Source: Atopsyche davidsoni | Lineage: Eukaryota > Arthropoda > Insecta > Trichoptera > Hydrobiosidae | Assembly: GCA_022113835.1 (NCBI GenBank) | Contig: JAILWY010000024.1 | Coordinates: 7,444,501-7,508,500 of the forward strand | Direction of reading: 5' to 3' | Length of the DNA: 64,000 bases | Position numbers and translations under genes: made by a program | Part shown: positions 23,183 through 36,593 of the stretch, piece by piece | Layout of the letters: every line of letters begins with the position of its first letter | Position numbering within the stretch: the first letter of the stretch is position 1 | The notes under the pieces: model-generated | What the model saw: only the letters and a program-made list of their open reading frames with translations | Told to the model about the DNA's origin: nothing | Database searches by the model: none

Positions 23183-26100
23183 ACCTAATTTTGAACATAA
23201 AAAAAAAGTTTATAGATAAATAACACTTTTATAACGCGTTATTGTTAGAGTTAATTTTATTGTAAAATTTAAATTTTTGCATCTTTCCAACCTGTTGACA
23301 AGTGTCATTGGGGAGTTTAAAGTGTTCTTAATCATCAACACTCGAGAACAACTCTCGACATTCAAGGTCAACTCTTTTCGGCAAGCCAAGAGTTCAGAAT
23401 TCCTCTGCGTCCTACCGATACAGCGGAGGTGATGCGCAGGACGCGAACTGAGCGAGACTCCTCGGTTTAGGTCGAGCACACCCGAGAGCGCCGGGATCAC
23501 AGCGGCGGTTGGCTCGCGAGGCGGCGACCATTTACCGCTGAACAATATTCAATCCCAGATTTTCCCGAGAGTTCACGCAGGTTCACCGATTCGGCCGCGG
23601 AGATCAGCGACCGAGGGTGAGTGACCCGCGGAGCTAGGCACCGTACAGTAGAACGAATGAATCTATTGCGGACGGCGCCGCGTGCGATGTCGGATCGGAG
23701 TAATCGAGACGATTTAAATAATTTCAATCGAACGGAGTTCCGTAATGCCGCCTCGGATTATCGCCTGATGCAAATTAGCGAAACCCGTAGATTACTATCG
23801 GAATGCGCGGCTCATCGGTTTGAAAAACCCTGGCCAATACCAAATTAACAGTCGTTCATTTAAACTAGCGAGCCACCGAATGCCCGAGGTAAAAAAAATT
23901 ACGGAATCGCCATTTACATAAAATAAAAAATCAACGAGATGACCCTTCCTACGCGAGAACCTCGAGAAGTTACCGAAAGCCGCGCAGAGCGATCTGCGCC
24001 CACAGCTTCGCAAGCCCTGCAAACTGAATACGGTTTCAAGTGAGTCCTTGTACATCGACCGCTCGCAAAATATGTCCAATACACTGTGAGTGGTTGATAC
24101 GCGTGTCCTGCGCGGATAATCCCGGGGACATTAGATGAGATTTAACTTGCGGGCCCGGTCGTTAGGGCGGCCGTCCTTAATTATTCACGCCGCCCGTGCG
24201 AGGGTGCGAGCTCGGCGCGCCGTGGCTGCCCGCGCTGTAGTTATCTGCACACTGTGCGGTGGTGTGTAAGCGATTTTTAATCGGCGACTGCTATCTTTTT
24301 AATGAGCCTGCCTGCTCAAGGTGGGATGTTTTCAATTTAGTTACAAGCCTCGATTGTGGAAGAAATACGAAAAATACTCAACCGTAAATCAAAGTGAAGA
24401 TCAGTTTCAACTGAAATTTTTTTAGCACATCACTTACCTCAGGCGAGCTTCGGAGGAGTATGTTAAAAATATGAAAAAAATTCTTCGACTTTGGGTTTTA
24501 GGCATCTAAATGCGAGGAGCCCCTGTATGCTATGAGTATATATTGAGTGAGTTTAGTCTCTTAAGGGGAAAGCATCAAAATATCGAAGCATTGTGCCATG
24601 ACTTGAGGTTCTAGGTAGTGTGCTTTAGGAAAATTGAATTCAAATATTTTATTACAGTTTATTGTAATGATGTAATTTTAAACGAGATTTTTTTTTTTTT
24701 TAAATAAATATGTCGGATGATTTTAACATTGAGTCATTTTAAATGTGAAAACTAAAATACCGCTGACAGATTCTGAGATACAAGGCCGGCAGGGCAGGCT
24801 GACGAGTGCCGCGACCGCCTGACCGGTGACAAGGGAAAGCTGTTAGGGGCCCGCGCCCCGCCGGGTCGGGCGCCGCCCTAGAATATTAACTGGCTCCACT
24901 CAAACGAAAGCCTGATGAATATTAATGGAATTCAACGAAAATAAGATTTACAAAACTGTTTTACATTCGAACACTGCATCTTCCGATTGCACGGAAGCTT
25001 GGACTACCTTAGCAGCACTCGAGAAGAGGCGTGGAGCCTATTTCACGGAAATGAAAATTAAAGGAGTTTCGAGAGTCGGGCTGCTGGAACACGGACGTCT
25101 CAAACTTCTTCTATTTTGTAAGCAGTAAAATCTTATTTAAAAAAATCATACATGAAAATCCTAAAAACTTATTCCAAGACAGAAGAATCGATTTCACAGG
25201 TCTCCATACCCCAGTTGTTGTACCCTTGTTCTGTGGCTTTGTTTCTGAATGAAATTTTAAAACGTTGCATGCAAATATGTAATCGGTGTGATGCCAAATA
25301 AATATTTTATTTCTTAGATAATTTTTCATGGCATTTCATGCGTGAGTAATGGATCCAACAACATGTTCCCAACACGGCATTGCCTGCACGAGTTAAAATG
25401 CGGATTAATAATAAGAGTTAAGAGAAAAATTAAGTTCACAGGTATTCAATGATAAAAATGCAACATAATCATTTGCAAACCAAAAGATTGCAACCCTTAA
25501 CAAGTATATCATTAAGAAAACAACGAGATTGCCGGCGTATTTGATGAACGGGAGCTAGGAGCGGGCGGGTAATGGCGCGGCCGGAGATGACAGAGCGCAC
25601 AATCTCGCGAGTAATCCGGCGACAAGAGGTGGAAATAAATATTTAAAAAGGGGTTGCCGCACGGCGGGCGCGTCATATTAATCCTAATACGGAGGCGGGC
25701 CGGCGCGGCCATCCGTTCACATTAGGCGGGGCTGAGTGGCCGGGACGAAATAATTAGCGGGGAACCGCCGCTAAGTAATTCCACTCCCGAGTATTTGAAG
25801 ATATCGCCAGAGCGGGTGGGCGCGCGGCCTCGCCAGTGGGCCATCCTTCTTCAGCCCTTCGAGGAGACCATACCACATTCAACTTTCGTGATTTTGAAGA
25901 ATCTGAACAATGCGTTTAATATCAAGCATCGTGTACATCATTACAAGAACTTTGGTTAATGTAGAGACGCGCTCACGATTAATACCATAAATATCGGCGA
26001 AGAGTTACTTAAATACAAATCTAAATGAGGTGAGCTTGTGATGATAATGATTATCGACGATTCTACGGGACTGGGAGTGAAGGCCTACTGGCCACCGTTC

Positions 26101-29100
26101 TAACAGCAAAGCTCGAGTTATTTCGTTATGTTTTGAAGCAGAGGCAATCATAAAATATAGTTGTAAAATAAAATAAAATATTCATGTGGAAATGTAATCT
26201 TGCACGGGTATCCGTTATTAACAAATTAAAAACTTTAAACACGTTTGCAGGATGTTGCTTTACCGCGTTTGTTGTTGCGAATCTAACTGAAATATTATTT
26301 TTATATGGAGCGCTTACGTTACGAACAGCGGATAATACATCTCTAATTAGTAATTTACTTTTTACTCGACTTGTTTCGACATACCGTATTAAACATGTTT
26401 ATAAATATAATGTGTAAGAAAATAGAAACCAATACGTCATAAAAAAGACAAAAGACAATATGCCTGAAACTTCGCTGTAAAAAAGTAAATAATTTTTTTG
26501 ACTCATTAAAAGAAATCGTTATTTGAAACAAAATGTATTCATCTTTAAAAACCTATCAAATATCACAAGGCTGGGTGTTTTTTTTTTACTGTCGTAAAAA
26601 CTAACTAGCGAAATACGATACGCTTGAAACACTCCGAAGTAAAGAGCGGTGGGAGTTTTACAGCGTGAAATATTTTTATCGTTATTTAAGAGGCGCCGGG
26701 CCCTGCAGATTGCACAAGCGGTTTGAATATTTATAAGCAATAAATCGGCAGTTATACGTGTGATTAGCTCGCATGCACTTCATCTGGCGCAGTAAATCTC
26801 AGCGGTGCGACGCTATCGTTCAGCCTGCATCGCAAATCCTGCACATTGGCGGGCACCCACCCGCGCTGCGCTCCGGCCTCCTGTCGACGCATCGGCAGTT
26901 CGAGTCTAATTCATTTCCATGCGGTTAAAAATCTAATAAAAAAAACGATAAGTTTCATTTTTTCGTTTGATTGAACGCCTTGGGAGTGGAGGTATGATGA
27001 CAACAATGAAAATGAAATATGAGTATGTACTTTCATATTGCTTAGGTCGTCGATATCGTACGTAAAATTCACCGAGCAATACAGAGGCGCCAGGAAGAGT
27101 GGTCAGTCGCCGCGAGTGTCTCGCACCAGTACACTCTGGTATAAAGCCGAACTACTTCGGCCGACGTCTTTGTCTCGCTTTTCTCTATAACCTATAAAGT
27201 AAAAGTCAGGATTTTGCGGAACGGCTGCCGAACCCGAACGGATCCCGCAGCACGCTTTGACGACTTGACCCGCGAACACACTCACGCTTAATGTTTCTGT
27301 ATAAAAAAAATAAAGGATGCTTTTCAGAAAATCTTGAAGTTTTCAATAAGACGGTGCGTTACATTGAATAACGCGGTTAGCTGCCGGCTGGGGGAAATAG
27401 CAACAATTGCCAGTGTTGTGCCATAGAATTCTGCAAGTCAGGAAATATTACACATAAGATTTTCACAAGTGAAAGTTTTCGCGGAATTACATCCGCAGTG
27501 ATCAGCGGCGCCGGGTCCTCGGGAGCCCTCGCGGGGGCCGAGCGGGCGTGGCGCAAGGCCGGGCGCTCCGACTCGAGGTGTGTGCGTCGTGCGAAGAAAG
27601 ACATATTTTATCATTACACTGCATAATCAAGAAAAACAGGACGTCACAGTGGACGGTCATAATTATAATTAAGCGGCGCTGTAACCGCGCCGTATCGCCG
27701 TTTGAGTAAAAGTGCAGAATTCCCGGACCATCGAGCTTCGCGGCGTCAGGGGCGGGAACGATCGGGGGGCGGAAAGAAATTTTATAAAACGTTCGGCCGC
27801 TGCCGACAGCTGGAAATATTTGACCTCTTAATATGCAAGAAAATTATTTCATCCGTGGGGAAATTACGGGCGGGATTCGGTAACCCGTATATTTGCATAA
27901 AAAATACAAAGAAAATTTATCAAGTCAATGGGACTTCGTTACGGAGAAAGACCGCAATCTACTCCGCGAGGCTTCGGCGGCCAGTCTTGCGGGGAGGCGA
28001 TGGCTTTATCGTCTCTTAAATTTATGCAAACGGTCTCGTATCGAGCGGGCGGACGCACTCGGGACGATCGACCGCGGACAGCGAAAAATTCTTCATGCCG
28101 AACGTCTTACCGATAAAACTTTACGCAGAAGCACACGTGTTAACCGCATTTAGGTTTACATTATATTTAGAACACTCGATAATTGGAAATATTATATCGC
28201 GTCCGCATTGAAAACCGAGGACAATGTTTTACATGAATATAAATATTTTGACACGGGGTATAGCAGCGACCGTGTCGGCTGGGGCGGCGCTGGGAGTGAA
28301 GAAAGGTCGCAACCCAGTGATGGCAAAATAGGCTAATTAGAAGCAGGTATTCCTGCAAAGCTACTGCGCGCCGGTACGAGATGGTATCAGCCCCGACTTG
28401 AAAAAATAAACCTCGACGGAATGGTGTCACGGAAAGTTCCGCTGGAGTTAACGGGGACTTCCCCCGGCCAGCGCTCACGGGACGGCCCTCGCACTCAGCC
28501 GAGCCGACTGAGCCGCGGGAGGCCCGCACCACTTCATTACTGTGAGCACAAGGAAGTTCAGTGCATAGCTTTTAAACACAAGTTTTCGTCACAACAGACG
28601 ACAATATCGAAGAACTGCGTTATCCTTTAAATTTAGTTTGCGCAATGTCCCATGAATGATAAAGAATATATTGTCCCATCTTCTGATAAAAAGTTCCCGT
28701 CTAGTATATCTTTTCGGTATACATATATAGCTTTTGATCGTTTCCAGCTCTTGCGCTTTCTCACAAGGTTCGAAAATTCTACTCGTTCAGATTATAGTCA
28801 TTATGCTCGGATTATCTCCTGATATGTAATCAATACAAAACGAAATTATAAAAACAAAACTATGAATACAATAGAGCTGAAAGGTTTTTGCTATGATTAT
28901 CGTAATTTTCGAATCAATCTGAATTTCCGCGGGACTCGGGACCCTCGAAACTGACCGAGGGAACTGTCACTCCGCGTCTCGCCGGCGAGTTCAAATCGGT
29001 CACGCGGCGTGCTCCCGTGAGCTGTAAATGCGTTGTTCCCGTTGCAAGGTTTTACTACTAATATTCATACGATATTAAGTGAACTTGTTGTCTTTCGGAT

Positions 29101-31691
29101 CTGTCACTGAAGCCATTTTTGAAGTGGATCTTGATGTTGTGCGGTCGACCCTGAGCTGACAAAGCCGGAGAGCCCCATTCACAAGTTTCTCGATATGACA
29201 TGCTTTGTAAAGATTTGTGTACCCTTTCTACTGAAATTAAGTAACAATATTGATTATTTATGACGAAAGCGTGTTTCCAACATCGTATTATATTTGGGTT
29301 GACGAAAAATACACATAGAAATATTGTTAAAACTAAGCGAAAAACAATGTCATTTATAAGAATGTGGTACAATTAGTACTGAGCAAAAGAACTCTATGTA
29401 GTTTCATATTCTGCACACCGCATGCTCTCTAAAGGTATACTCGAACAACATAAAATCAGAGTAAATTTAAAAAATATTTTTATCGTATACGACAAATAAT
29501 TTAGATTAACTATTTTATTAAAATTATTTTGAACAGTCTACGTGTGTAGACATACACAACTAAATGCAAAGTCGTTTTTTTTCAATAAGGCATGAATAAA
29601 TATAAAACATACGAGTATTTTATCGAGAAGCTGCAGCGATACGACACGGAGTGCGCGCGTAGGGAGCTACAGCACGAGCAAACAAAGGAAGAGTCAATTT
29701 CGTAGAGTTCCCGAGACGGCCGGGCCGGGGAGAATCAAGGTATCGAAGAAAGCCACTCGAGGCGGAATTTTCAAGCAACAATGGAGCCGGACCATTTGCA
29801 GATGAGACCGCCGGACGTCCCCGGGCGCCTCTTCCGCCGCACCTTCTACTCGGTAACGAGGAATGGTGGGTTGCATCGAGGCGGTCTCGAGTGATGGAGA
29901 ATATCACGCTGGGTCTCCCCAGACTGAGCGAGTCTACAGCGGGGAGGAGAAGCGCCTCGAGGACAGCTTAATCCGATTCAAGCTGGCCGCAATATGATAT
30001 GGATGTTGCATTAAAATCAAATCACCTCCAAGGATACAAGCATTATTATTCAGAAATTACATCATTCATTTGGTCCTTGTGCAGGATGTTTTATACAGAT
30101 TTGGTAGCTTTAGTTTTTTTTTATGGCATATAGTTGTCAATGAAACATCGTCACTTTTGTTAAAACTGGCGAATTTCGATTTTAAATAAGTTTTTACTAA
30201 TATTATATATATATATATATTAGATATAAAATTATAATCGTTGAATTCCAAAAAAATAAATTTGCCACCGGCGCTAAAACCAAACAGAAAAGAGCCTAAG
30301 AGAGACGAGTTTTGAATTTAAAACGTGAAGAATTGTATAAAAACTTTTTATCTTAAAGTTTTGAAAAACAAAAAACATAGCAATGGCGTGGTCAACTGCG
30401 AGGTGAAGCGTACGTAATTCAAAGTAAACGCCGCAACTCCGTGCGGCTTTTTAAAAATGCTTTGATTTTGTCCTACACATCCCGTGCGACCTTGTAGCGG
30501 CCCCTGAGGATCGGCCCGAGGGACGCGCAGTCTCGGGCCTGATAGCTGCACTAATAATGCATGGGGGTCGAGCTGGGCGCGACGGGCGACTTCCGGGGGC
30601 CGCAGTGATAGAATGAATACATTTAACAAGGAAATATACCGAGAGAATGCAATCCATTTGTTTTAATGCCATCAATATGTTATAAGGGTCGTGTTGAAGG
30701 CGGGAGCGGATACATTATTTTGCATGGCTCTCGGTTCTGGTGAAAAACAGTTACGTCGTGTGAATCCGAACTCTGGCCTCGCACTCCCCAGCCGCCTGTC
30801 CGCCGGCTTATCTCTGCCGGACTGGTTGATATACCGATTCCGATGTGAAGTCAAAAGTGGCCCCAGCCCGGAGTGGCGGCGATCCCGCGCCGGGCCCGCA
30901 CGCGGGTCGTGCTAACAACGCTCAGCACAAAAAACATTTTTTGTACAAGCTCGTGTATAATTCTGAGAATAAATTACATACACTAATATTGCAAGCCGAG
31001 ACGGCAGCGCGCTTCGCTCTCGCATATGAGTGGCGTAAATATTTCCGTTAAGATGGTTTAGGAGCGTGCATTCCCAGGAAAATGAGCATTTTCTATTTAG
31101 CTTAGCGACGCAACGTAAGTGCCGCACTGTTTAAAAAGGCAGGGCAGGGTAGGGTCGCGCCGGCCGCCCGCGCGCGCCGACTCGTTAGGACAGCGCGCTG
31201 GAGGCGCACCGTGATAATTATTCAGGAGAGCCACCCTCACGCCGGCGCCAGGTTCAGCAGCGAAGGGCACGTAATATTAATTCACTGCCTAATTTAGTTA
31301 ATTATGTTTTATCTTCAAAAAATGTATAAAAATAAACAAAACTGTACAATTTTTTTAAAATACATATGCAATGTCTTATAATTTTATATCTAACGCCTCA
31401 ATAATTTGCAAATGTAGCGCTAATCGACGGTAAATTTATTAGCTTCATTTTCCACGAGGAAGGCAATTGGCCTCGTGAATTTATTAGAATAAGATTTTAA
31501 GTTGATTAATAATTTATGTATGTTTGAAACTTTTTCGATTTATCTCGGTCCTCCTCACCTCGGCCCGCATCACTCGACAGGTGAAGGTCTGAGGTAGTCC
31601 GGAGTGCTTGCCGTTTGACGCGAGACAGCCGAGTCGGCAGTCAGCGGCGCGGGAGGGCTCGCGTGCAATTAGAGCGCGTGTCTCCGCGGTA
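23183..31691. other. non-coding DNA
   Basis: GC islands at about 23400-23830, 23940-24260, 24780-24890, 25540-25840, 27680-28100, 28400-28560, 29640-29950, 30480-30910 and 31140-31250. The intervals are AT-rich, including a 14-T run at 24688-24701. An AT-rich open frame at 29058-29372 (-) lacks an ATG near its 5' end and has no family signature. No gene supported. Confidence 0.5.
30204..30220. repeat. (TA)n microsatellite
   Basis: Seventeen bases of alternating T and A. Confidence 0.9.
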
Positions 31692-32178
31692 ATGAAGCGA
31701 CAAGGACGAGTCCCCGCGGAAGCTGAAGGTAAGTGATTCAAATTAAAAATAAATTTACTAGAATCGAGATAGTGTTGCCTTCTACCTTCATTTGACAGGT
31801 ATAGAAATCCGGCGCTCGCAACCGAGATGTACAAGATTTATGCACAAGTCGCAGAGTGACTCCCCGTTAAAGAGAGCCGTCTACACTGCGCTCAGAGCGG
31901 GTCGAAAGTGGGACAGACTGGAGAAATTGACGGTCGCAGAGAAGACCAGCGAGACAAACGAGCCAATTGAACGAGCTCGCGGCAACGAGTCCGGCGTACG
32001 GGCGGCGGCAGACCGGCGACTCGGGATTCGCAGCACAAGCTGTCTCAAAAGCCACGCCACCACCTCGAGCGGGACTGGCCCGGTGCCACTTCCGGACTTC
32101 ATTTTTTTTATTATTTTTGTATCTTGTTTGGGAATTTTTTTTTTTTTATACTTATTTTTCAATTTGCATTTATTATGA
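31692..32178 (+). CDS. candidate two-exon ORF with C-terminal hydrophobic tail
   Basis: ATG at 31692 opens a 37-nt exon ending GAAG before GTAAGTG at 31729, a strong donor. A 70-nt intron ends CTTCATTTGACAG at 31798. Splicing joins MKRQGRVPAEAE to a 380-nt second exon that stays in frame to a stop ending at 32178, 138 residues in all. The tail is strongly hydrophobic (about residues 112-136), which would suit a tail anchor, but it is encoded by T-rich DNA that yields Phe/Leu/Ile in any frame. The middle is Arg/Ser/Glu-rich. The splice geometry is good and the protein composition unconvincing; it may be a non-coding transcript or chance. Confidence 0.2.
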
Positions 32179-33826
32179 ATATGTACAAAAATGTGACAAA
32201 AAGTAAAAGTTTCAACACTTAAAAAGTTATAATTTCATAAATTCTCATTGAGAGATTTTTGTTACTACAAAATCAAAAAACTTATATTTTATTATTAAAA
32301 AAAAAATTAAAAAATCCCCTCGCCTGTTGTTTTATAGTGTCTCACACAGCGCACAAGCCGAGCGGCCGTGTGGAATAGAAACCGATGATTAAAAGTTTCG
32401 TTTGACAAGAGTCGAAGCTTCCCCGAGCGTTAACAAATGTGATATTCCCTCTCATTGCCGATGAGTGGCTCTCGAACCGGAGGCCGCCCTCCAGTGCGTC
32501 GCGTTACGGGCGGCGCGTGACTCGGTGCCGGGCCCCACCCCGGGGGCGACATCCGCCCCCGCCCCCGCCCCACCCGAGCCCCCTTCCGCTAGATAAATGC
32601 GGACCCCGTTGCTAAACTTTGTTGCACGGTATGCTAATCGATGGGCGTGTGTGAAAGTCATCCCGCAGCGGCGGCTATCTCCGTGGCCGGCCTTAATTAT
32701 CGGTCATCGCCGGGCTCGCCACGGACCCCGGACTCGGGGAGAACCGTTCATTGTTCTAGAATAAAGAGTGGGTAACAATTCACAAACACCCCGTTACACC
32801 GAAAGACATCCACCAGGATTACACTATAGCTGTACTACTATAGTTAGAATATATAAGAAATCTTGTCAAGCAGATTTATGTATATACCGCATAAAGCATA
32901 TGCCAAAAATGTCACGAAAAAATGGCTAATAGAACACTAAAAACATTTATAATTCATAGCCGGCGCTACATGAGAGCACACAAGGATAAGAAAGAATGGA
33001 TATTGAAATATACCCGGCGTCGACGATACTATAAGAAGTAAATAATTCAAACATACCTCATGCATGTCCTTTACAAATGTATCAGTTTAAAAATGTATAT
33101 TGGCGTTTTATCTACAGCGAAGAGCTACACCGGGTCTACACTCCCCCCAGACCGTGCGGCTAGATCTCCGCTGAGACCAGTGTGCATTGTATGTCCATTT
33201 ATAATAGCGCGTTTTATATACTTATAAATAGTTTAAACTAGTTTCAGAGGATTTAAAATTTCCAGGAAATGAATCAGGGCAACAATAATCGTAGCAATTA
33301 TCCGAACATTTCCTGTGAGTTACCCCAGGTTTGAAATATCTCATTAAGTAAATTCGTGCATAAATTCTCCGAGAGCGTTACACGGCCGGGAACGAACGCG
33401 AGCGCGTTAGCTCAGAAATGCTCACAAAGAACGAAAGTATCACACGTTGAAATACCTCCAGTATCTGTAAACGTTGGGCTATTCATTCTACGGGCATAAA
33501 ATGAACAGTTCATAATGTACGATAAAAGTTTTATATTAAAATAGAGTTAATATGCACGAATAAAAATAACTACTATAACTAATAAATAATATAACTGCAC
33601 TTCGTGGAAGACATGGTTAATATCGCGAGCTCCCTTTGTTCATCCGTTCGCGTGCTTTCGAAAAAGTGATCGTTGTGTATCGTAATTAGTGTGGAATTGT
33701 TATTTGTGCCGTGGATCGATTGTCTATTAATAATTATAAGCAATCCGTAGAGCCGTGCGTAGAAGAGAACGAGAGGGGCCGTACAACACTCAATAACGAG
33801 AAATCAAGAAGTGCGGCACGCAACGG

Positions 33827-33887
33827 CCGGGGGACGGGGGCGCCGGGCCCCCTGCCCCCCTGGCCCCCTGCCCCTATCCCCCCACCC
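33827..33887. repeat. G-run block switching to C-run block
   Basis: G-rich sequence (33827-33848) turns at the GGCGCCGGGCCCC junction into C-rich sequence with runs of four to six C (to 33887). The halves can pair partly with each other or form a quadruplex on one strand and an i-motif on the other. Confidence 0.7.
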
Positions 33888-34230
33888 GACGACTCACTCC
33901 TCTGTGGAAACAATAAAAAGTACAAATAGCCAATAACGACGGTTAACGAATATCGTGAAAGCGTGAAAAGAAATAATAGAAATAAATTGTTTTTAGACTG
34001 CGTAGAAAATGTTCTCGATCGGTTGATGTGGATATAAACGAATTGCGTTTGAGCAGTTGGCGCGATGGCGAATGCGCTGATCGAAGGGAGTCACGATACG
34101 CAGTGTATCGATGCATATTGCCGATACACATTCACCTGCGTTTTCTCCACAGGTGAGCGTGGGTCGAGGGTCAATTCTCATCTGCGCTAGTGAAACAGTT
34201 TTAAAAAATCCACAGTTCAGGAATAATAGG

Positions 34231-34725
34231 TTATTTCGAAATAAACGACAGCCACAAATACTGCGCAGTAAGCGGTGGAGTTCTCGGTGCACAATAAGCG
34301 CCAGCAGCTCGTGTCAGCGATTGCGAAATATATAATTCTCTAACACCAAATATTTTTCCCTGAAGGCACCCATCTTCATCACTACCCGAGGCTTGCAGTT
34401 GATCATTGGAGATATTTAAACTATTATTATTACAATCTCTCCCACCATGCCGGCACCTTGACTCGGCATTGCGGAGTACTGAGCCGTCGGCCTCTTTCAT
34501 TGGGCAATGGGCACGGCAGATTATATTTCTCTCGGACGTGTTCGAGGCATTCTTGCGTGATGTGCAAGATACACAATGTTGTGGGCATAGCACGTTACAT
34601 ACAATAGGTATATCTATAATGTTCGCTTTTGAAATAATGCATGCTTTGTGTGCCGTTCGGTCCCACCAGGTACAAAAACTTAACATTGATTTAAAAAAAA
34701 AAAACATTGAAGTTTGAGCGTGCAA
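34231..34725 (-). other. 164-codon open frame of ordinary composition, unassigned
   Basis: A frame of about 495 nt is open where GC content is moderate, so it is less trivially explained than the GC-island ORFs. Residues about 40-75 carry spaced Cys/His (CNVLCPQHCVSC, then CRAHC). The later part includes an Asn/Asp/Ser-rich stretch, NNNSLNISNDQLQASGSDED. I recognise no domain. The opposite strand is also open for about 100 codons (34406-34717), which weakens the case. The upstream 12-A/T run and lack of a clear acceptor also argue against an exon. Confidence 0.15.
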
Positions 34726-35129
34726 TATTATACTGCGACTATTTGCAATAAGTTGACATAAAAATTCCCAGGTTTAAATTTAATATTTTTGGGTAATTTG
34801 AAAAGATCGTGATCGAATATGCGCGTAGCCTGATGCTGGTATAATTATCACATGTTCAGAGGCGTGTTTTGGCTTTTGCGACAGGGCAGACCCATTTTCT
34901 GTTTAAGAGATTGTTTTATGATACTAGGACATGAACGTGACGTTTTTGAAATAGCTAAATGCATATATAAATATATACCCCAGCGGATAGATAGTAAGAT
35001 GTTTTAAATAAGTTAGATAAAAATGCACGGGCAGATAAACGACTCGGAGGGCAGAGGCGGTGTTATCATATCTTGGCGCTGCATTTTTCAGCGCAGCCTG
35101 CAAGTGGACAGAGCGGGTCCCCCGGGCTC

Positions 35130-35196
35130 GGGGGCGGGGGCGGGGGCGGGGCAGGGCGGGGGCGGGGCGGGGCGGGGCGGCGCGGGGCGGGGGCGG
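35130..35196. repeat. G-rich (GGGGC)n tract
   Basis: Nearly pure G with single C spacers over 67 bp on the + strand, giving more than ten runs of three to five G. Strong G-quadruplex potential. Confidence 0.85.
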
Positions 35197-35663
35197 CGCT
35201 GCGGGAGCCCGGTACGGGGGACCCCCGAGGCCGGCTTTTCAGTTTTAGTGTTTATGAGAGTGCGCCTCGATGGGGAAAGCTGCAATTTGGTAAATACAAT
35301 AAATGATGGAACGGCCTCACTCCCCGCCCCGATGCGTAAGTGCATGAGTCACGTCTCCGGGGCCGGCGACTTCCGAGATACGCAAGAGAGCTTTCATGGG
35401 AGAGACAATCGGAAACATTTACTAACTAAATTTATAAAATCCTGCTGTTTTCACAAAAAACAGATTTGTCATGATACAATTGAGGTTGCGAATTTTTATG
35501 ACGGAAGGCGTCAGTCATAGTTTAATAAATTATTGTGAAAAATATGCTACATTTTGAGCCATTCGCTTTTTGTCTAAGCAATACACGAGTAAATCACGTT
35601 TTATTAAAACAAAAACTATGTAAGTAATCACAATACATTCATGAGCACAGAATAATTACTCAC

Positions 35664-35820
35664 TAATAAATTGACAAACATGAGCATCTTTTCTAGATTT
35701 ACTTTCAGTCTCACCCCTGCATCATTATTGCCAAACAGCTGTCGCGAGTACTCGGGTGGCACTCCGAGGACGCGCAGTTCACCGCGATCCGTAATAAGGC
35801 GGTACGATTTACAGGGCGCC
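35664..35820 (-). CDS. candidate internal exon, unrecognised
   Basis: On the minus strand a pyrimidine-rich acceptor (CTGCTCGCTCTTCAG, 35821-35835) is followed by one base and then 52 open codons to GTGAGT at 35663-35658. The peptide starts APCKSYRLITDRGELRVLG and ends EKMLMFVNLL. It is not arginine-rich and has a plausible globular composition. The 5' boundary leaves phase 2 and the 3' boundary phase 0. No family recognised. Exons of this size with acceptable signals are expected a few times by chance in a window this long. Confidence 0.2.
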
Positions 35821-36548
35821 CTGAAGAGCGAGCAGCCGGCAGCGCGGGCGGGGAGAGCTGTCAGGAGCGCCGGCCCGCCCCGCGAGCCCGAGTGGCCGGC
35901 ATCGCAGGGAAGGTCGTCCGGCAAATGCCTCGACTATTATCCGAGTGGCGATTGTGTCGGTAATAACTCAATCGAACTCGCGCGCTGCATCGAGATGTGT
36001 ATTTTAGGTAGCGCCTCGAGTTGTTGTAGCGGGAATTCGACATTCTTCGCCGACATTGATTCGTTCCCGATAACTCGGCGCGGCGGCCGTCACGCACGGC
36101 CCGCGAGCGGGGGTCGCGTGTGGGAAATTGAAGCGTTTAAAATAATAAAACTAATTCAATTACGGAATAAATGCTGTGCTCGGTCGCGTGAAAAAGTGCG
36201 ACGTGTTTAGCGGTGTCGACGCGAGTTTGTTTCCTTTCCGCGTTACTAAACGGGGCATTAAGTCAACTTTCAATGGAGAAAAATAACCGTTTTTCTAGCT
36301 CGTTTAATGTTGTGAACGGTCATGCGAGAAAAATATCAATTACGTTTGACGAGTGAGCGGTCACGGTGGCGGGGTCAGTGTCGAGGACGATGCGCCGCGA
36401 GCGAGCCGGCCGCGGACGGGCGAGATTCGACGTCAGCTCCTGGATTTTGCAGCCTTCCGCGGCGAGCCGCTGCGATCCATAAAAAACCTATTAGGACTCA
36501 TTTGAATAGCGCCCGTACAGAACGGTCTGAGAGCGATTAAGACTGCCG

Positions 36549-36593
36549 GCCGCAGAGTGAGCCGCAGAGTGAGCCGCAGAGCGAGCCGCAGCA
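36549..36593. repeat. 12-bp tandem repeat, 3.75 copies
   Basis: Unit GCCGCAGAGTGA. A single exact unit also occurs at 45187-45198. Confidence 0.85.

Larger units (their letters stand above)
32179..35663. other. non-coding DNA
   Basis: AT-rich at 32190-32340, 32750-33700 and 33900-35000. GC island at 32460-32740, with a C-rich tract at 32553-32584, and G/C tracts listed separately at 33827 and 35130. Apart from the weak ORF at 34231-34725, nothing gene-like. Confidence 0.5.

Noticed and set aside
31581..31595. TGAGGTAGT, the let-7 seed
   Set aside because: The match ends after nine bases and there is no precursor hairpin.
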